Origin: Haloferax marinum
GTDB lineage: Archaea; Halobacteriota; Halobacteria; Halobacteriales; Haloferacaceae
Length of the DNA stretch: 64,000 nucleotides
Assembly (NCBI RefSeq): GCF_009674625.1
Contig: NZ_WKJQ01000001.1
Span: forward strand, 62,001 to 126,000
Direction of reading: 5' to 3'
In this document: in pieces, positions 25,337 through 36,492 of the stretch
Layout: the number at the start of each line of letters is the position of its first letter
Position numbering within the stretch: position 1 is the first letter of the stretch
Translations under genes and position numbers: made by a program
The notes under the pieces: generated by a model
Told to the model about the DNA's origin: nothing
What the model saw: only the letters and a program-made list of their open reading frames with translations
The model's database searches: none

Positions 25337-25685
25337 GCAACCCCTTCTTCTAACCCCGATACGGTAAAAGGGGTCAATCGTGACTTCGGTTTTCGCTGAA
25401 TTTCACGTTATTTTACCAGTGTGGAATCGGGCTTTCGTCTGTCGATTTCGCTCATTTTCGCTCCCGATTTCGTCGAACGAGGGACGGCACCCTGGGTTCT
25501 AGGCCGGCCGTCGGTTGGTCTCGGACTGACGTCGGTTGCACACGGCCTGATTGCACATATCCCGACCACCGCCTGCGCATCTCTCGACGACTGTCGGACG
25601 AACCTGTCTGTTTGGGTCGTCGAGGACGCGACAGAGTGGGAGGGAGAGAGATGTCTCTCAGAGAGATGTGTACGTTGTCGGTTGT

Positions 25686-25913
25686 CGGAGACGACTCTCT
25701 GTAGGCTGTCGGAGACGACTCTCTGTAGGCTGTCAGAGACGACTCTCTGTAGGCTGTCAGAGACGACTCTCTGTAGGCTGTCAGAGACGACTCTCTGTAG
25801 GCTGTCAGAGACGACTCTCTGTAGGCTGTCAGAGACGACTCTCTGTAGGCTGTCAGAGACGACTCTCTGTAGGCTGTCAGAGACGACTCTCTGTAGGCTG
25901 TCGGAGACGACTC
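25686..25913. repeat. 24-bp hairpin minisatellite, nine copies plus part
   Basis: Nine full 24-base units start every 24 bases from 25686 to 25901, with a partial tenth to about 25913. The core CAGAGACGACTCTCTG folds on itself (CAGAGA/TCTCTG, loop CGAC), and TAGGCTGT follows as spacer. Units 1, 2 and 10 have CGGAGA in place of CAGAGA. The plus-strand frame through it (RLSETTLC repeated) is a by-product of the unit length being a multiple of three. In the spacer before it (25337-25685) nothing else was recognised. Confidence 0.95.
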
Positions 25914-25987
25914 GCAGTTACACTCGTCGTGACCGCGTGACGGCCTCTCGTCGAGACCGCGTGCTGCGGCTCACGGATGAGTGATAC

Positions 25988-26008
25988 GCGAGTGGAGATT
26001 CCACTCGC
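25988..26008 (-). terminator. second hairpin after the rRNA operon
   Basis: GCGAGTGG (25988-25995) and CCACTCGC (26001-26008) form an eight-base-pair stem with a five-base loop, downstream of the larger terminator-like stem of the rRNA operon. It may act with it in ending rRNA transcription. Confidence 0.4.
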
Positions 26009-26017
26009 CATAAATGA

Positions 26018-26053
26018 AGAAAGCCCACCGGAGGAATCTCCGGTGGGCTTTCT
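26018..26053 (-). terminator. rRNA operon terminator-like hairpin
   Basis: AGAAAGCCCACCGGAG (26018-26033) and CTCCGGTGGGCTTTCT (26038-26053) form a perfect 16-bp stem with loop GAAT, about 12 bases beyond the 5S 3' end in the direction of rRNA transcription. On the RNA strand it is followed by TCATTTA. Confidence 0.75.
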
Positions 26054-26064
26054 GAGTATGAATA

Positions 26065-26185
26065 GGGGCGGCGAACTGGATTTCCCAGAGGATCGCTCAC
26101 TCCAGTACTGACCAGAACGCAGGTGAGCTTAACTGCCGTGTTCGGGATGGGTACGGGTGGAACCTCACCGCTCTGGCCGCCTTAA
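26065..26185 (-). rRNA. rrf: 5S ribosomal RNA
   Basis: The minus strand from 26185 reads TTAAGGCGGCCAGAGCGGT, the haloarchaeal 5S 5' end, and closes with CGCCGCCCC near 26065. The two ends pair. Ends are accurate to a few bases. No tRNA-Cys gene follows the 5S within the next kilobase, unlike some Haloferax rRNA operons. Confidence 0.95.
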
Positions 26186-26247
26186 ATCCGATCGACGGAA
26201 TCGAACCGTCGCCATACCAATATCGGTGGCGTCGAATCTGACTTAAT

Positions 26248-26287
26248 GTACGTGCAATCCAGTTTGCGCCTGGACCCGTTCCCGGAT
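26248..26287 (-). other. 23S processing stem, 3' arm
   Basis: This segment is complementary to 29224-29263 over about 40 bases with interruptions (shared GTACGTGCAATCCAG and TGGACCCGTTC). It would pair around 23S to give the bulge-helix-bulge substrate of the archaeal splicing endonuclease. Confidence 0.75.
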
Positions 26288-26297
26288 CTCAGTGCGT

Positions 26298-29205
<2,908 letters not shown>

Positions 29206-29223
29206 TTGATATAGTCACTGTGA

Positions 29224-29263
29224 CCCGGAGAACGGGTCCAGTGGACGCCTGGATTGCACGTAC
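29224..29263 (-). other. 23S processing stem, 5' arm
   Basis: Complement of the 26248-26287 segment, lying between tRNA-Ala and 23S. It forms the long helix enclosing the 23S precursor. Confidence 0.75.
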
Positions 29264-29379
29264 ATACGGTTTCATCAAACGCCCAGTAGTCTTCTGGCGC
29301 GTTTTCGACCCTTCCCAACCACGCTTGCGCGGGATGGTGCATCAGTCGTCAATGTCCATCACATCGTATCGTCGTCCCA

Positions 29380-29390
29380 CACTTAAGGGG
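29380..29390 (-). promoter_or_regulatory. internal promoter in the 16S-23S spacer
   Basis: On the minus strand the spacer contains CCTTAAGTGTGGG at about 29377-29389, the same TTAAGTG box as in the upstream rRNA promoters, between tRNA-Ala and 23S. Internal spacer promoters are known in haloarchaeal rRNA operons. It would allow 23S-5S transcription independent of the 16S promoters. Confidence 0.55.
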
Positions 29391-29423
29391 CACGATTCAA
29401 CGAGCGTTGAACATTGCTTACCA

Positions 29424-29495
29424 TGGACCCACAGGGATTCGAACCCTGGGCATCCTCCTTGCAAAGGAGGCACTCTACCACTGAGCTATGGGCCC
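29424..29495 (-). tRNA. tRNA-Ala (TGC)
   Basis: Read on the minus strand: GGGCCCATAGCTCAGTGG at the 5' end (29495), anticodon loop TTTGCAA with anticodon TGC flanked by CCTCC and GGAGG, T arm CAGGGTTCGAATCCCTG, and 3' end GGGTCCA at 29424. It lies between 16S and 23S, as in nearly all euryarchaeal rRNA operons. Confidence 0.97.
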
Positions 29496-29500
29496 GTGTC

Positions 29501-29542
29501 AGCCCTAGTAGTTCTAAGGTGTCCGAACGGATGTGTTCGAAC
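29501..29542 (-). other. 16S processing stem, 3' arm
   Basis: The 42 bases are complementary to 31147-31188 with two small internal mismatches (shared AGCCCTAGTAGTTC and TCCGAACGGATGT). They form the long helix around pre-16S that carries the bulge-helix-bulge cleavage sites. Confidence 0.8.
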
Positions 29543-29588
29543 TCGGAAATCGAAAGTGAGCCACCCCGTCGGGGTGGTCTCGGTCGTT

Positions 29589-31061
<1,473 letters not shown>

Positions 31062-31146
31062 GGGTCGCGACCATTTAAACCTGGTCGCGGGGTGTTGGCG
31101 GGTGAATGGCAGCGTATTGCTGTCAAATCACCGTTCAAAGGTCCGA

Positions 31147-31188
31147 GTTCGGGGACATCCGTTCGGATGTCACCGAACTACTAGGGCT
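31147..31188 (-). other. 16S processing stem, 5' arm
   Basis: Partner of 29501-29542. It lies about 90 bases before the 16S 5' end in the leader. Confidence 0.8.
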
Positions 31189-31257
31189 AACATCAGATAC
31201 CGTCTTGCGGCGTACCGCAGGGGCGGAATCCTCATTTCCTTCGGATTTGAATCGAGG

Positions 31258-31290
31258 TGGTTCGAGGGTATAAACCCGTCGAACCGCGCT
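31258..31290 (-). promoter_or_regulatory. rRNA promoter, proximal
   Basis: The minus strand reads GGTTCGACGGGTTTATACCC: the TTCGA box followed by a TATA box, as in haloarchaeal rRNA promoters. Initiation would be expected about 25 bases further towards 16S. Confidence 0.65.
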
Positions 31291-31344
31291 CGACCCAACC
31301 CGTGAATCGGGACGCGTTGAAACGCCCCGAAATCGCGTTGTGTC

Positions 31345-31380
31345 TTTCGCATTCTTCCGAAATGCCTTGGACCACTTAAG
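31345..31380 (-). promoter_or_regulatory. rRNA promoter, middle
   Basis: The minus strand has CCTTAAGTGG (about 31370-31380) and, near 31350, GAATGCGAAAG, close to the TGCGAACG start site of halophile rRNA promoters. The same spacing is seen at the distal promoter. Confidence 0.6.
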
Positions 31381-31494
31381 GCCGTCGTATCATCGGCGCA
31401 CCGGGAAGGTGTGTCATCCCGGAGTGCGCCAGACGACCTTGGGTCGGGTGGCGTTCGGACGAAGCCTTCGGGGGGAGTGCCCCCGTGCGCTTCT

Positions 31495-31528
31495 TCACAT
31501 TACTTCGAATGGCACGGTTGCATTTAAC
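31495..31528 (-). promoter_or_regulatory. rRNA promoter, distal
   Basis: GCGTTAAATGCA on the minus strand (about 31520-31531), then ATTCGAAGTAATGTGAAG, repeats the arrangement of the middle promoter. With the other two it gives at least three tandem promoters in the roughly 700-base region between 16S and the tbp gene, which otherwise has no gene. Confidence 0.5.
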
Positions 31529-31706
31529 GCCGTTGATTTAGTGGCTCTGTGAGAAAAATAGACACGAGGGGAGTGATAACTTCACACGCGCACAGTTCTG
31601 ACATCAGCTTGGTGGGCCAAGTGAAATCAATTCTGCGTCGAGTGAAAACAAGTATTAGTTTCGCGCGCGTGCGATAGAGAGACGGAACGGACTCAGTTGA
31701 AGTCGG

Positions 31707-31728
31707 TTTATAACGGGTCGATTTATAA
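31707..31728 (+). promoter_or_regulatory. two identical TATA boxes before tbp
   Basis: TTTATAA occurs at 31707-31713 and again at 31722-31728, 15 bases apart. Two in-frame ATGs follow at 31739 and 31757. Each TATA box is at about leaderless distance from one of them. A GGAGG (31733-31737) is too close to the first ATG and too far from the second to decide between them. Confidence 0.6.
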
Positions 31729-31756
31729 GGAAGGAGGTATGATTAAAAAGCGAGCA

Positions 31757-32317
31757 ATGAGTGGGCCGGCAGACTCCATCGAGATTCAGAACGTAGTCGC
31801 ATCGACCGGGATCGGTCAAGAGCTCGACCTCGAAGCCCTTGCCGACGACCTTCCCGGTGCTGATTTCAACCCAGACAACTTCCCAGGCCTCGTCTACCGG
31901 ACGCAGGAACCGAAAGCAGCGGCGCTTATCTTCCGCTCTGGGAAAATCGTGTGTACCGGTGCAAAGAGCATCGACGACGTGCACGAAGCACTGGGTATCA
32001 TCTTCGACAAGCTCCGGGATCTGAGCATCCCTGTCGACGAAGAGCCCGAAATCACAGTTCAGAACATCGTCTCCAGCGCAGACCTGGGCCACAACCTGAA
32101 CCTGAACGCACTCGCTATCGGCCTCGGTCTCGAGGACGTCGAGTACGAACCCGAACAGTTCCCCGGCCTCGTCTACCGCATGGACGAACCGAAAGTCGTC
32201 ATCCTGCTGTTCGGTTCCGGGAAGATCGTCATCACGGGCGGCAAGCAAACCGACGACGCAGAGACGGCCGTCGAAGAGATCGTCGAGCGAATCGACGCAC
32301 TCGGCCTTCTTGGGTAA
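31757..32317 (+). CDS. tbp: TATA-box-binding protein
   Basis: The 186-residue protein contains the two direct repeats of TBP: IEIQNVVASTGIGQELDLEAL...FPGLVYRTQEPKAAALIFRSGKIVCTGAKS and ITVQNIVSSADLGHNLNLNAL...FPGLVYRMDEPKVVILLFGSGKIVITGG. It recruits TFB and RNA polymerase at archaeal promoters. Start 31757 (SGPADSIEIQNVV) gives the standard haloarchaeal length; an ATG at 31739 would add six residues. Haloarchaea often carry several tbp paralogues; this sequence looks like the housekeeping form. It is the only plus-strand gene between the rRNA operon and the regulator at 32408. Confidence 0.95.
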   Translation: MSGPADSIEIQNVVASTGIGQELDLEALADDLPGADFNPDNFPGLVYRTQEPKAAALIFRSGKIVCTGAKSIDDVHEALGIIFDKLRDLSIPVDEEPEITVQNIVSSADLGHNLNLNALAIGLGLEDVEYEPEQFPGLVYRMDEPKVVILLFGSGKIVITGGKQTDDAETAVEEIVERIDALGLLG

Positions 32318-32407
32318 CGCGCTCGGACGAACTCACTTTCTTCTGACCACGCTCCGGTGAGCCACAGGTCCAAAAGTGTAAAAAGTCCAACAACCAAATG
32401 GCTCAGT

Positions 32408-33196
32408 ATGAGTGCGCGGGAGGACGTGGCGTTTCTCGTCGGGTCACAGAGCAGAGTCTCGATACTACGAGCACTAGCAAACGGGCCACGACGTCCGACG
32501 AACCTCGCGAAAGCGTGCAACTGTGCCCGTGAAACCGCACAGCGGACACTCGCAGGGTTTCGTGAGCGCGGGTGGGTCCAGAAGTCCGACGGGTTGTACC
32601 GTCTCACTCCTGGTGGGGAGATGGTCTTCGAGCGGTACGACAGTCTCATCGACACCGTCGAATGTGCAGACCAGATGAGCGAATTTCTGACGAACGTCGG
32701 TGGTATCTCCAACGAATTGCCACCCGACGTCTTCCAGCAGTTGAACGTCACCACCGCCGTCGACAACGACCCTCACGCGCCCATCAATCGCTACCTTACA
32801 GTCCTTGGTGACGAACCAGTAGACCAGTTCCGTGGTGTCTCACCTATCGTGAGCCGTATCTTCAACGAGGCAGCAGAGCAAGTAATTGGGCCGCAGACGG
32901 AGATGGAACTCATCATCGACCGGGATGTGCTCGAACGGTCGATCGCAGAGTATCCCGATGCCTACGAGCTCGGGAAAGAACTCGACCAGTTCTCCCTCCA
33001 GGTCGTAGACGAAGAAATCGAGTTTGGCCTCCTTCTCGTAGATGGCCACGGAGCGGTGGCCTCACACGACGACTATGGGAACGTCGTCGCTCTCGTCGAC
33101 GGCGACACTCCCGAAGTCGTGACCTGGGTCGAAGGGCTGTACGAGTCACTTCGTGCGAAGGCGTCTCCCGTAGAGTACGACGAGTTAGCAACGTAG
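32408..33196 (+). CDS. winged-helix transcriptional regulator with FilR1-like domain
   Basis: The 262-residue protein has an N-terminal winged helix (SQSRVSILRALANGPRRPTNLAKACNCARETAQRTLAGFRERGWVQK at residues 12-60) and a C-terminal domain like the FilR1/methanogenesis regulator middle domain (about residues 130-255, IGPQTEMELIIDRDVLERSIAEYPD...EFGLLLVDGHGAVASHDDYGNVVALVDGD). That domain probably senses a ligand or a phosphorylation state; the regulon is unknown. ATG 32408 was chosen over 32357 because the extra peptide is basic and unlike the family. The orc1/cdc6 gene 184 bases away is convergent. Confidence 0.82.
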   Translation: MSAREDVAFLVGSQSRVSILRALANGPRRPTNLAKACNCARETAQRTLAGFRERGWVQKSDGLYRLTPGGEMVFERYDSLIDTVECADQMSEFLTNVGGISNELPPDVFQQLNVTTAVDNDPHAPINRYLTVLGDEPVDQFRGVSPIVSRIFNEAAEQVIGPQTEMELIIDRDVLERSIAEYPDAYELGKELDQFSLQVVDEEIEFGLLLVDGHGAVASHDDYGNVVALVDGDTPEVVTWVEGLYESLRAKASPVEYDELAT

Positions 33197-33380
33197 CGAG
33201 GGAGACGAAGACACGACTCATCGACTGTGACACCCCCGGTCACACGTGATATTTCCAATCACATCCTCTTGCAATAAAATATAAGGTGGCGCTCGTCTGA
33301 GAAGTAAGTGCCGCGTCGCAGAAGTCTCCATTGGCGATTCGGCTCTCCACGGAGACCGGGTGGTGGATGCCCCTGCCCCT

Positions 33381-34586
33381 TCAGACGTCCGCGCCTTCGG
33401 TGAGGACGTCTTTCACCACGTCCGGGTCTTCGAGAAGTTGGTGTTTGGTGTAACTCCCCTCGGCACTGCCGCCGCTGTGTTTGGACTGCTCGATGATGTC
33501 GAGAAACGCGTGTTCTTTCAGCAGGTCACGGACGCGCCGGAGTGAGAGACTATCGGAGCCCTGCTGTCGGCAGATGTTCTCGTAGACTTCGTACACTCGA
33601 CTCGTTCGGAAGCCGTCTTGTTGCTGGTTCGACAGCGAGAGAATCGCGAGAGCCTGCAGAACGTACCGTGAGTGAGGAGTCGAACCTCGGATGAGTTCAC
33701 GGAATCGGTCGGTCTCCGCGCGCTGGCGCGCCTGCGTGACGAAGTTCTCTTTGACGGTGTTGGCACCCATCGACTGTGCAATCTCACCGGCGTAACGGAG
33801 GATGTCGATAGCCTTGCGAGCGTCTCCGTGTTCGCGGGCGGCGAGTGCTGCAGCGCGAGGTATCGTCGACGGGTCCAAGACGCCGTTTCGGAACGCGTCA
33901 CTGCGTGCGTCCATGATGTCGCGAAGTTGGTTGGCGTCGTACGGTGGGAAGACGAACTCACGCTCACAGAGGCTGGATTTGACGCGTTCGTCCATCCGGT
34001 CTTTGTACTGAATCTTGTTACTGATGCCGATGACGCCGAGTTTGCACCCCGAAATCTTTCCAGCCTCGCCCGCCCGCGACAGTTGCATGAGGATGTCGTC
34101 GTCGCTCAGTTTGTCGATCTCGTCGAGGATGATGAGGACGACGTCGTAGAGTGAATCGAGGATACGCCAGAGACGCTTGTAGTACGTCGACGTCGAGAGC
34201 CCCTTGTCGGGGACTTTGATACCCGTTACGGCGGGGTCGTTGACGCTGTCGGCAATCGTCTGGACCGCCTGCGTCTCGGTGGTGTCCTGTGCACAATCGA
34301 CGTAGGCGAACGTCGCTTTCACCCCCTCTTCTTCGGCAGTATCGACCAGTCGTTGAGAGACGTACTTCGCACAGAGCGACTTCCCAGTACCCGTCTTTCC
34401 GTATATCAACACGTTACTCGGACTCTGTCCGAAAATCGCAGGATTCACCGCCGTCGCGAGGTTCGAAATCTCGTCGTCGCGACCGACGATGCGACCCTCT
34501 CCAGGGAGATGGTTAATCTCTAACAACTCCTTGTTGGCGAAGATGGGGTCCTCCCTGGTGAAGAGGTCGTCGCTGGCGTTAGGCAT
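33381..34586 (-). CDS. orc1: Orc1/Cdc6 replication initiator
   Basis: The 401-residue protein has the AAA+ initiator core: Walker A YGKTGTGKSLCAKYV near residue 63, Walker B VLIILDEIDKLSDDDIL, sensor 1 GISNKIQYKDRMDERVKSSL, sensor 2/arginine region and a C-terminal winged helix. It binds ORB elements and helps load MCM. The start at 34586 lies only ten bases from the nearest ORB element (34596-34614), so its own promoter is inside the origin array and autoregulation is likely. Its transcription is directed away from the origin core. Confidence 0.95.
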   Translation of the reverse strand: MPNASDDLFTREDPIFANKELLEINHLPGEGRIVGRDDEISNLATAVNPAIFGQSPSNVLIYGKTGTGKSLCAKYVSQRLVDTAEEEGVKATFAYVDCAQDTTETQAVQTIADSVNDPAVTGIKVPDKGLSTSTYYKRLWRILDSLYDVVLIILDEIDKLSDDDILMQLSRAGEAGKISGCKLGVIGISNKIQYKDRMDERVKSSLCEREFVFPPYDANQLRDIMDARSDAFRNGVLDPSTIPRAAALAAREHGDARKAIDILRYAGEIAQSMGANTVKENFVTQARQRAETDRFRELIRGSTPHSRYVLQALAILSLSNQQQDGFRTSRVYEVYENICRQQGSDSLSLRRVRDLLKEHAFLDIIEQSKHSGGSAEGSYTKHQLLEDPDVVKDVLTEGADV

Positions 34587-35830
34587 GTTCGCAACACACC
34601 ACGTTTCCGGTGAAAGGACTTACCATTTGTCGCAGGACACACACACCACATTTCCGGTGAACGGTGACGAACCTCCGTTTCCCGTCCACACGAAACCGAG
34701 GTTTGGGTTCACCGGAAACATGGTGTGGTGAGGGGTTTGAAATATCATCACTGCTTGGAGGGGGCCCACGTTACTCGAGGAAAAGACGAATTCGGGCGAA
34801 CCTACCCACTGTTCTGGAGACCGGCCACAGTACAGGGAGACCGGCCACAGCACAGAGACGTCTCGACGACAGCCGAGACGAGTCAGACGTAACTGATGAA
34901 CAGTTTCAGACGACTCAGTAAGTCGCAGTTCGGCGTTGCCGCAGTGCGTACAGACGTCACGAGACGAGAGTAGCATCGGCCGGAAGAACTGGGTACTTCG
35001 AACCCTAGTCAACTACCCTCGTGTGGTCAACCGCCCTCACCCTCGTGTAGCCAACTGCCCTCGGAGGTACACAGACAACCCCAAAATCGCGTCCCTGCTT
35101 CGATTCGAGCATTACTCGAGAGTCGAGTAATTATCTGTCTGCGAGTGTATCAATGGACTTTTACACAAATAAACTATTTAATAGTTTCTAGACTCTCTCC
35201 AAAACAGCCTGTGCTGAGGAACGTGACTCCGCCCATCGTCGCACACACAGAAGCGATTGAGAGACGACAACACCCACCGGAAACGTGGTGTCTTCCGAGG
35301 ACCGACACACCTTACGAGAATCCCTACGCTGGTGGTCTGTAAGAGACGATTTCACCGGAAACCCGGTGTGCAGCATATAAGTGGTGCGATTCGACGTGAG
35401 AAGACCATCTCCCAGCAAGCGTTCACGCTGGACAACCGCTGATTTCGGTCGTCTTCGGCCCCGAGTTGCCCGCTCGTCCATTCACCGGAAACCCGGTGTG
35501 TCTGTTCCCGACCGCGCACAGCCGATTCCCGATATCTTCCCAGTCCCCTTCGGCGGTTTCACCGGAAACCCGGTGTCTGTCAGCGCTATAACGTTCTTCA
35601 CCCGCGGCCGGTCCGACACACGACGTCTCGACTCACGGTGAACGGGCGATTCATCGGAAACGTGGTGTCTCTGCCCCTCTCCCGTCACTCTCGCGTTTCA
35701 CCGGAAGCGAGGTGTGGTGAACCGTACCGAAATCGCCCGAACGATTGCTTTCGGGCCGAACGGATACCCGACATCCTCTCGAGTCGATTCACCGGAAACG
35801 TGGTGTGGAACCAACTGACGTAGAATCGTG
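34587..35830. other. oriC: replication origin (oriC) with ten ORB elements
   Basis: Ten 19-base elements like TTCACCGGAAACnnGGTGT lie here. Minus orientation: 34596-34614, 34643-34661. Plus orientation: 34708-34726, 35273-35291, 35351-35369, 35481-35499, 35558-35576, 35650-35668, 35697-35715, 35788-35806. This is the haloarchaeal origin recognition box. Three copies (35351, 35481, 35558) contain the perfect dyad CACCGG-AAAC-CCGGTG. The outward arrangement around a central AT-rich stretch is the classical origin layout, and the initiator gene is adjacent. No CDS is convincing in this interval. Confidence 0.93.
35111..35187. other. AT-rich duplex-unwinding element with two palindromes
   Basis: Between the two ORB groups, about 35111-35187 is the most AT-rich part of the origin. 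It contains ATTACTCGA-GAG-TCGAGTAAT (35111-35131) and AAACTATT-T-AATAGTTT (35171-35187), both perfect inverted repeats. It is the probable site of first DNA melting. Confidence 0.7.
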
Positions 35831-35902
35831 ATTCTCAGTCGTGACTGATAGTGCCGTTCTCGTGGCGTCAATGCAATTACCCTACAGTGCGAACTCACTG
35901 TC

Positions 35903-36385
35903 ATGCGTGCACTCGGCCGGGCGTGGGCGCGCCTTCGCGAGGCCCTCAGCAAGACAGATGGTGGTCAGGCGTGGTCACTCGAATGGTCACGTCGAATCGA
36001 GACTCGGTGGTCGTGTGGGGAGGAACTCATCGACTGCTTCCGGTTCGACGACGGGTACGTCACCACTGTCCAGTACAAACGACAGGAGGTCAAGTGGCAA
36101 CTCACGCCTGGACAGGTTCCACTCGCAAGTGCTCTCGCGATGGCCAGACTCTATCTCGAACACCGACTGACTCCACAGACCGACCGTGACGGCCGACCGT
36201 TTATCGGCCTCGCGGACCACGGTCCGGTCCAGGTGTTCGAGGAGATTCCACCGGAACCCGTCGAGTACGTCTATCTCGACGGGATTCGGACGCTCGAAGA
36301 GTTCCCCGACTTCATCACCGTCGACGAGAATCTGCGGTCAGTCTTCGAACGGATGGTCCCTGCCCAGTCGAGAACCCCGCGGTAA
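35903..36385 (+). CDS. origin-adjacent conserved haloarchaeal protein, unknown
   Basis: The 160-residue product starts at ATG 35903. The pattern ALGRAWARLREALSKTDGG...WSLEWSRRIETRWSCGEELIDCFRFDDGYVTTVQYKRQEVKWQLTPGQVPL is mixed helix and strand, with no nuclease, ATPase or metal motif seen. Haloarchaeal origins are commonly followed by uncharacterised origin-associated genes, and this may be one; the function is not inferable. It begins about 97 bases after the last ORB element and 108 bases before the helicase. Confidence 0.7.
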   Translation: MRALGRAWARLREALSKTDGGQAWSLEWSRRIETRWSCGEELIDCFRFDDGYVTTVQYKRQEVKWQLTPGQVPLASALAMARLYLEHRLTPQTDRDGRPFIGLADHGPVQVFEEIPPEPVEYVYLDGIRTLEEFPDFITVDENLRSVFERMVPAQSRTPR

Positions 36386-36492
36386 TCGGCGGAAGTGTGT
36401 TCCATTCGGTGTGAACGTCTCACAGCAATCTCGCTCAGTTCTTCCGCTCTCGTGTCGCAAGCCGTTTCCCCGTCGCGTTCGTACCCGAGTTG

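Noticed and set aside
25686..25913. CRISPR array
   Set aside because: Units are directly joined with no unique spacers, and there are no cas genes in the window.
25421..25984. Open frame encoding RLSETTLC repeats
   Set aside because: The frame exists because the DNA unit is 24 bases; there is no start context, composition is not haloarchaeal-acidic and the repeat is better explained as a DNA minisatellite.
31067..31085. TTTAAATGG next to 16S as a promoter
   Set aside because: It is only about ten bases before the mature 16S end and inside the processing stem leader, so it cannot start the precursor. It was not counted as a promoter.
34587..35830. CRISPR or insertion-sequence interpretation of the repeated GGAAAC boxes
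   Set aside because: The boxes are irregularly spaced, occur in two orientations and match the ORB consensus beside an Orc1 gene.
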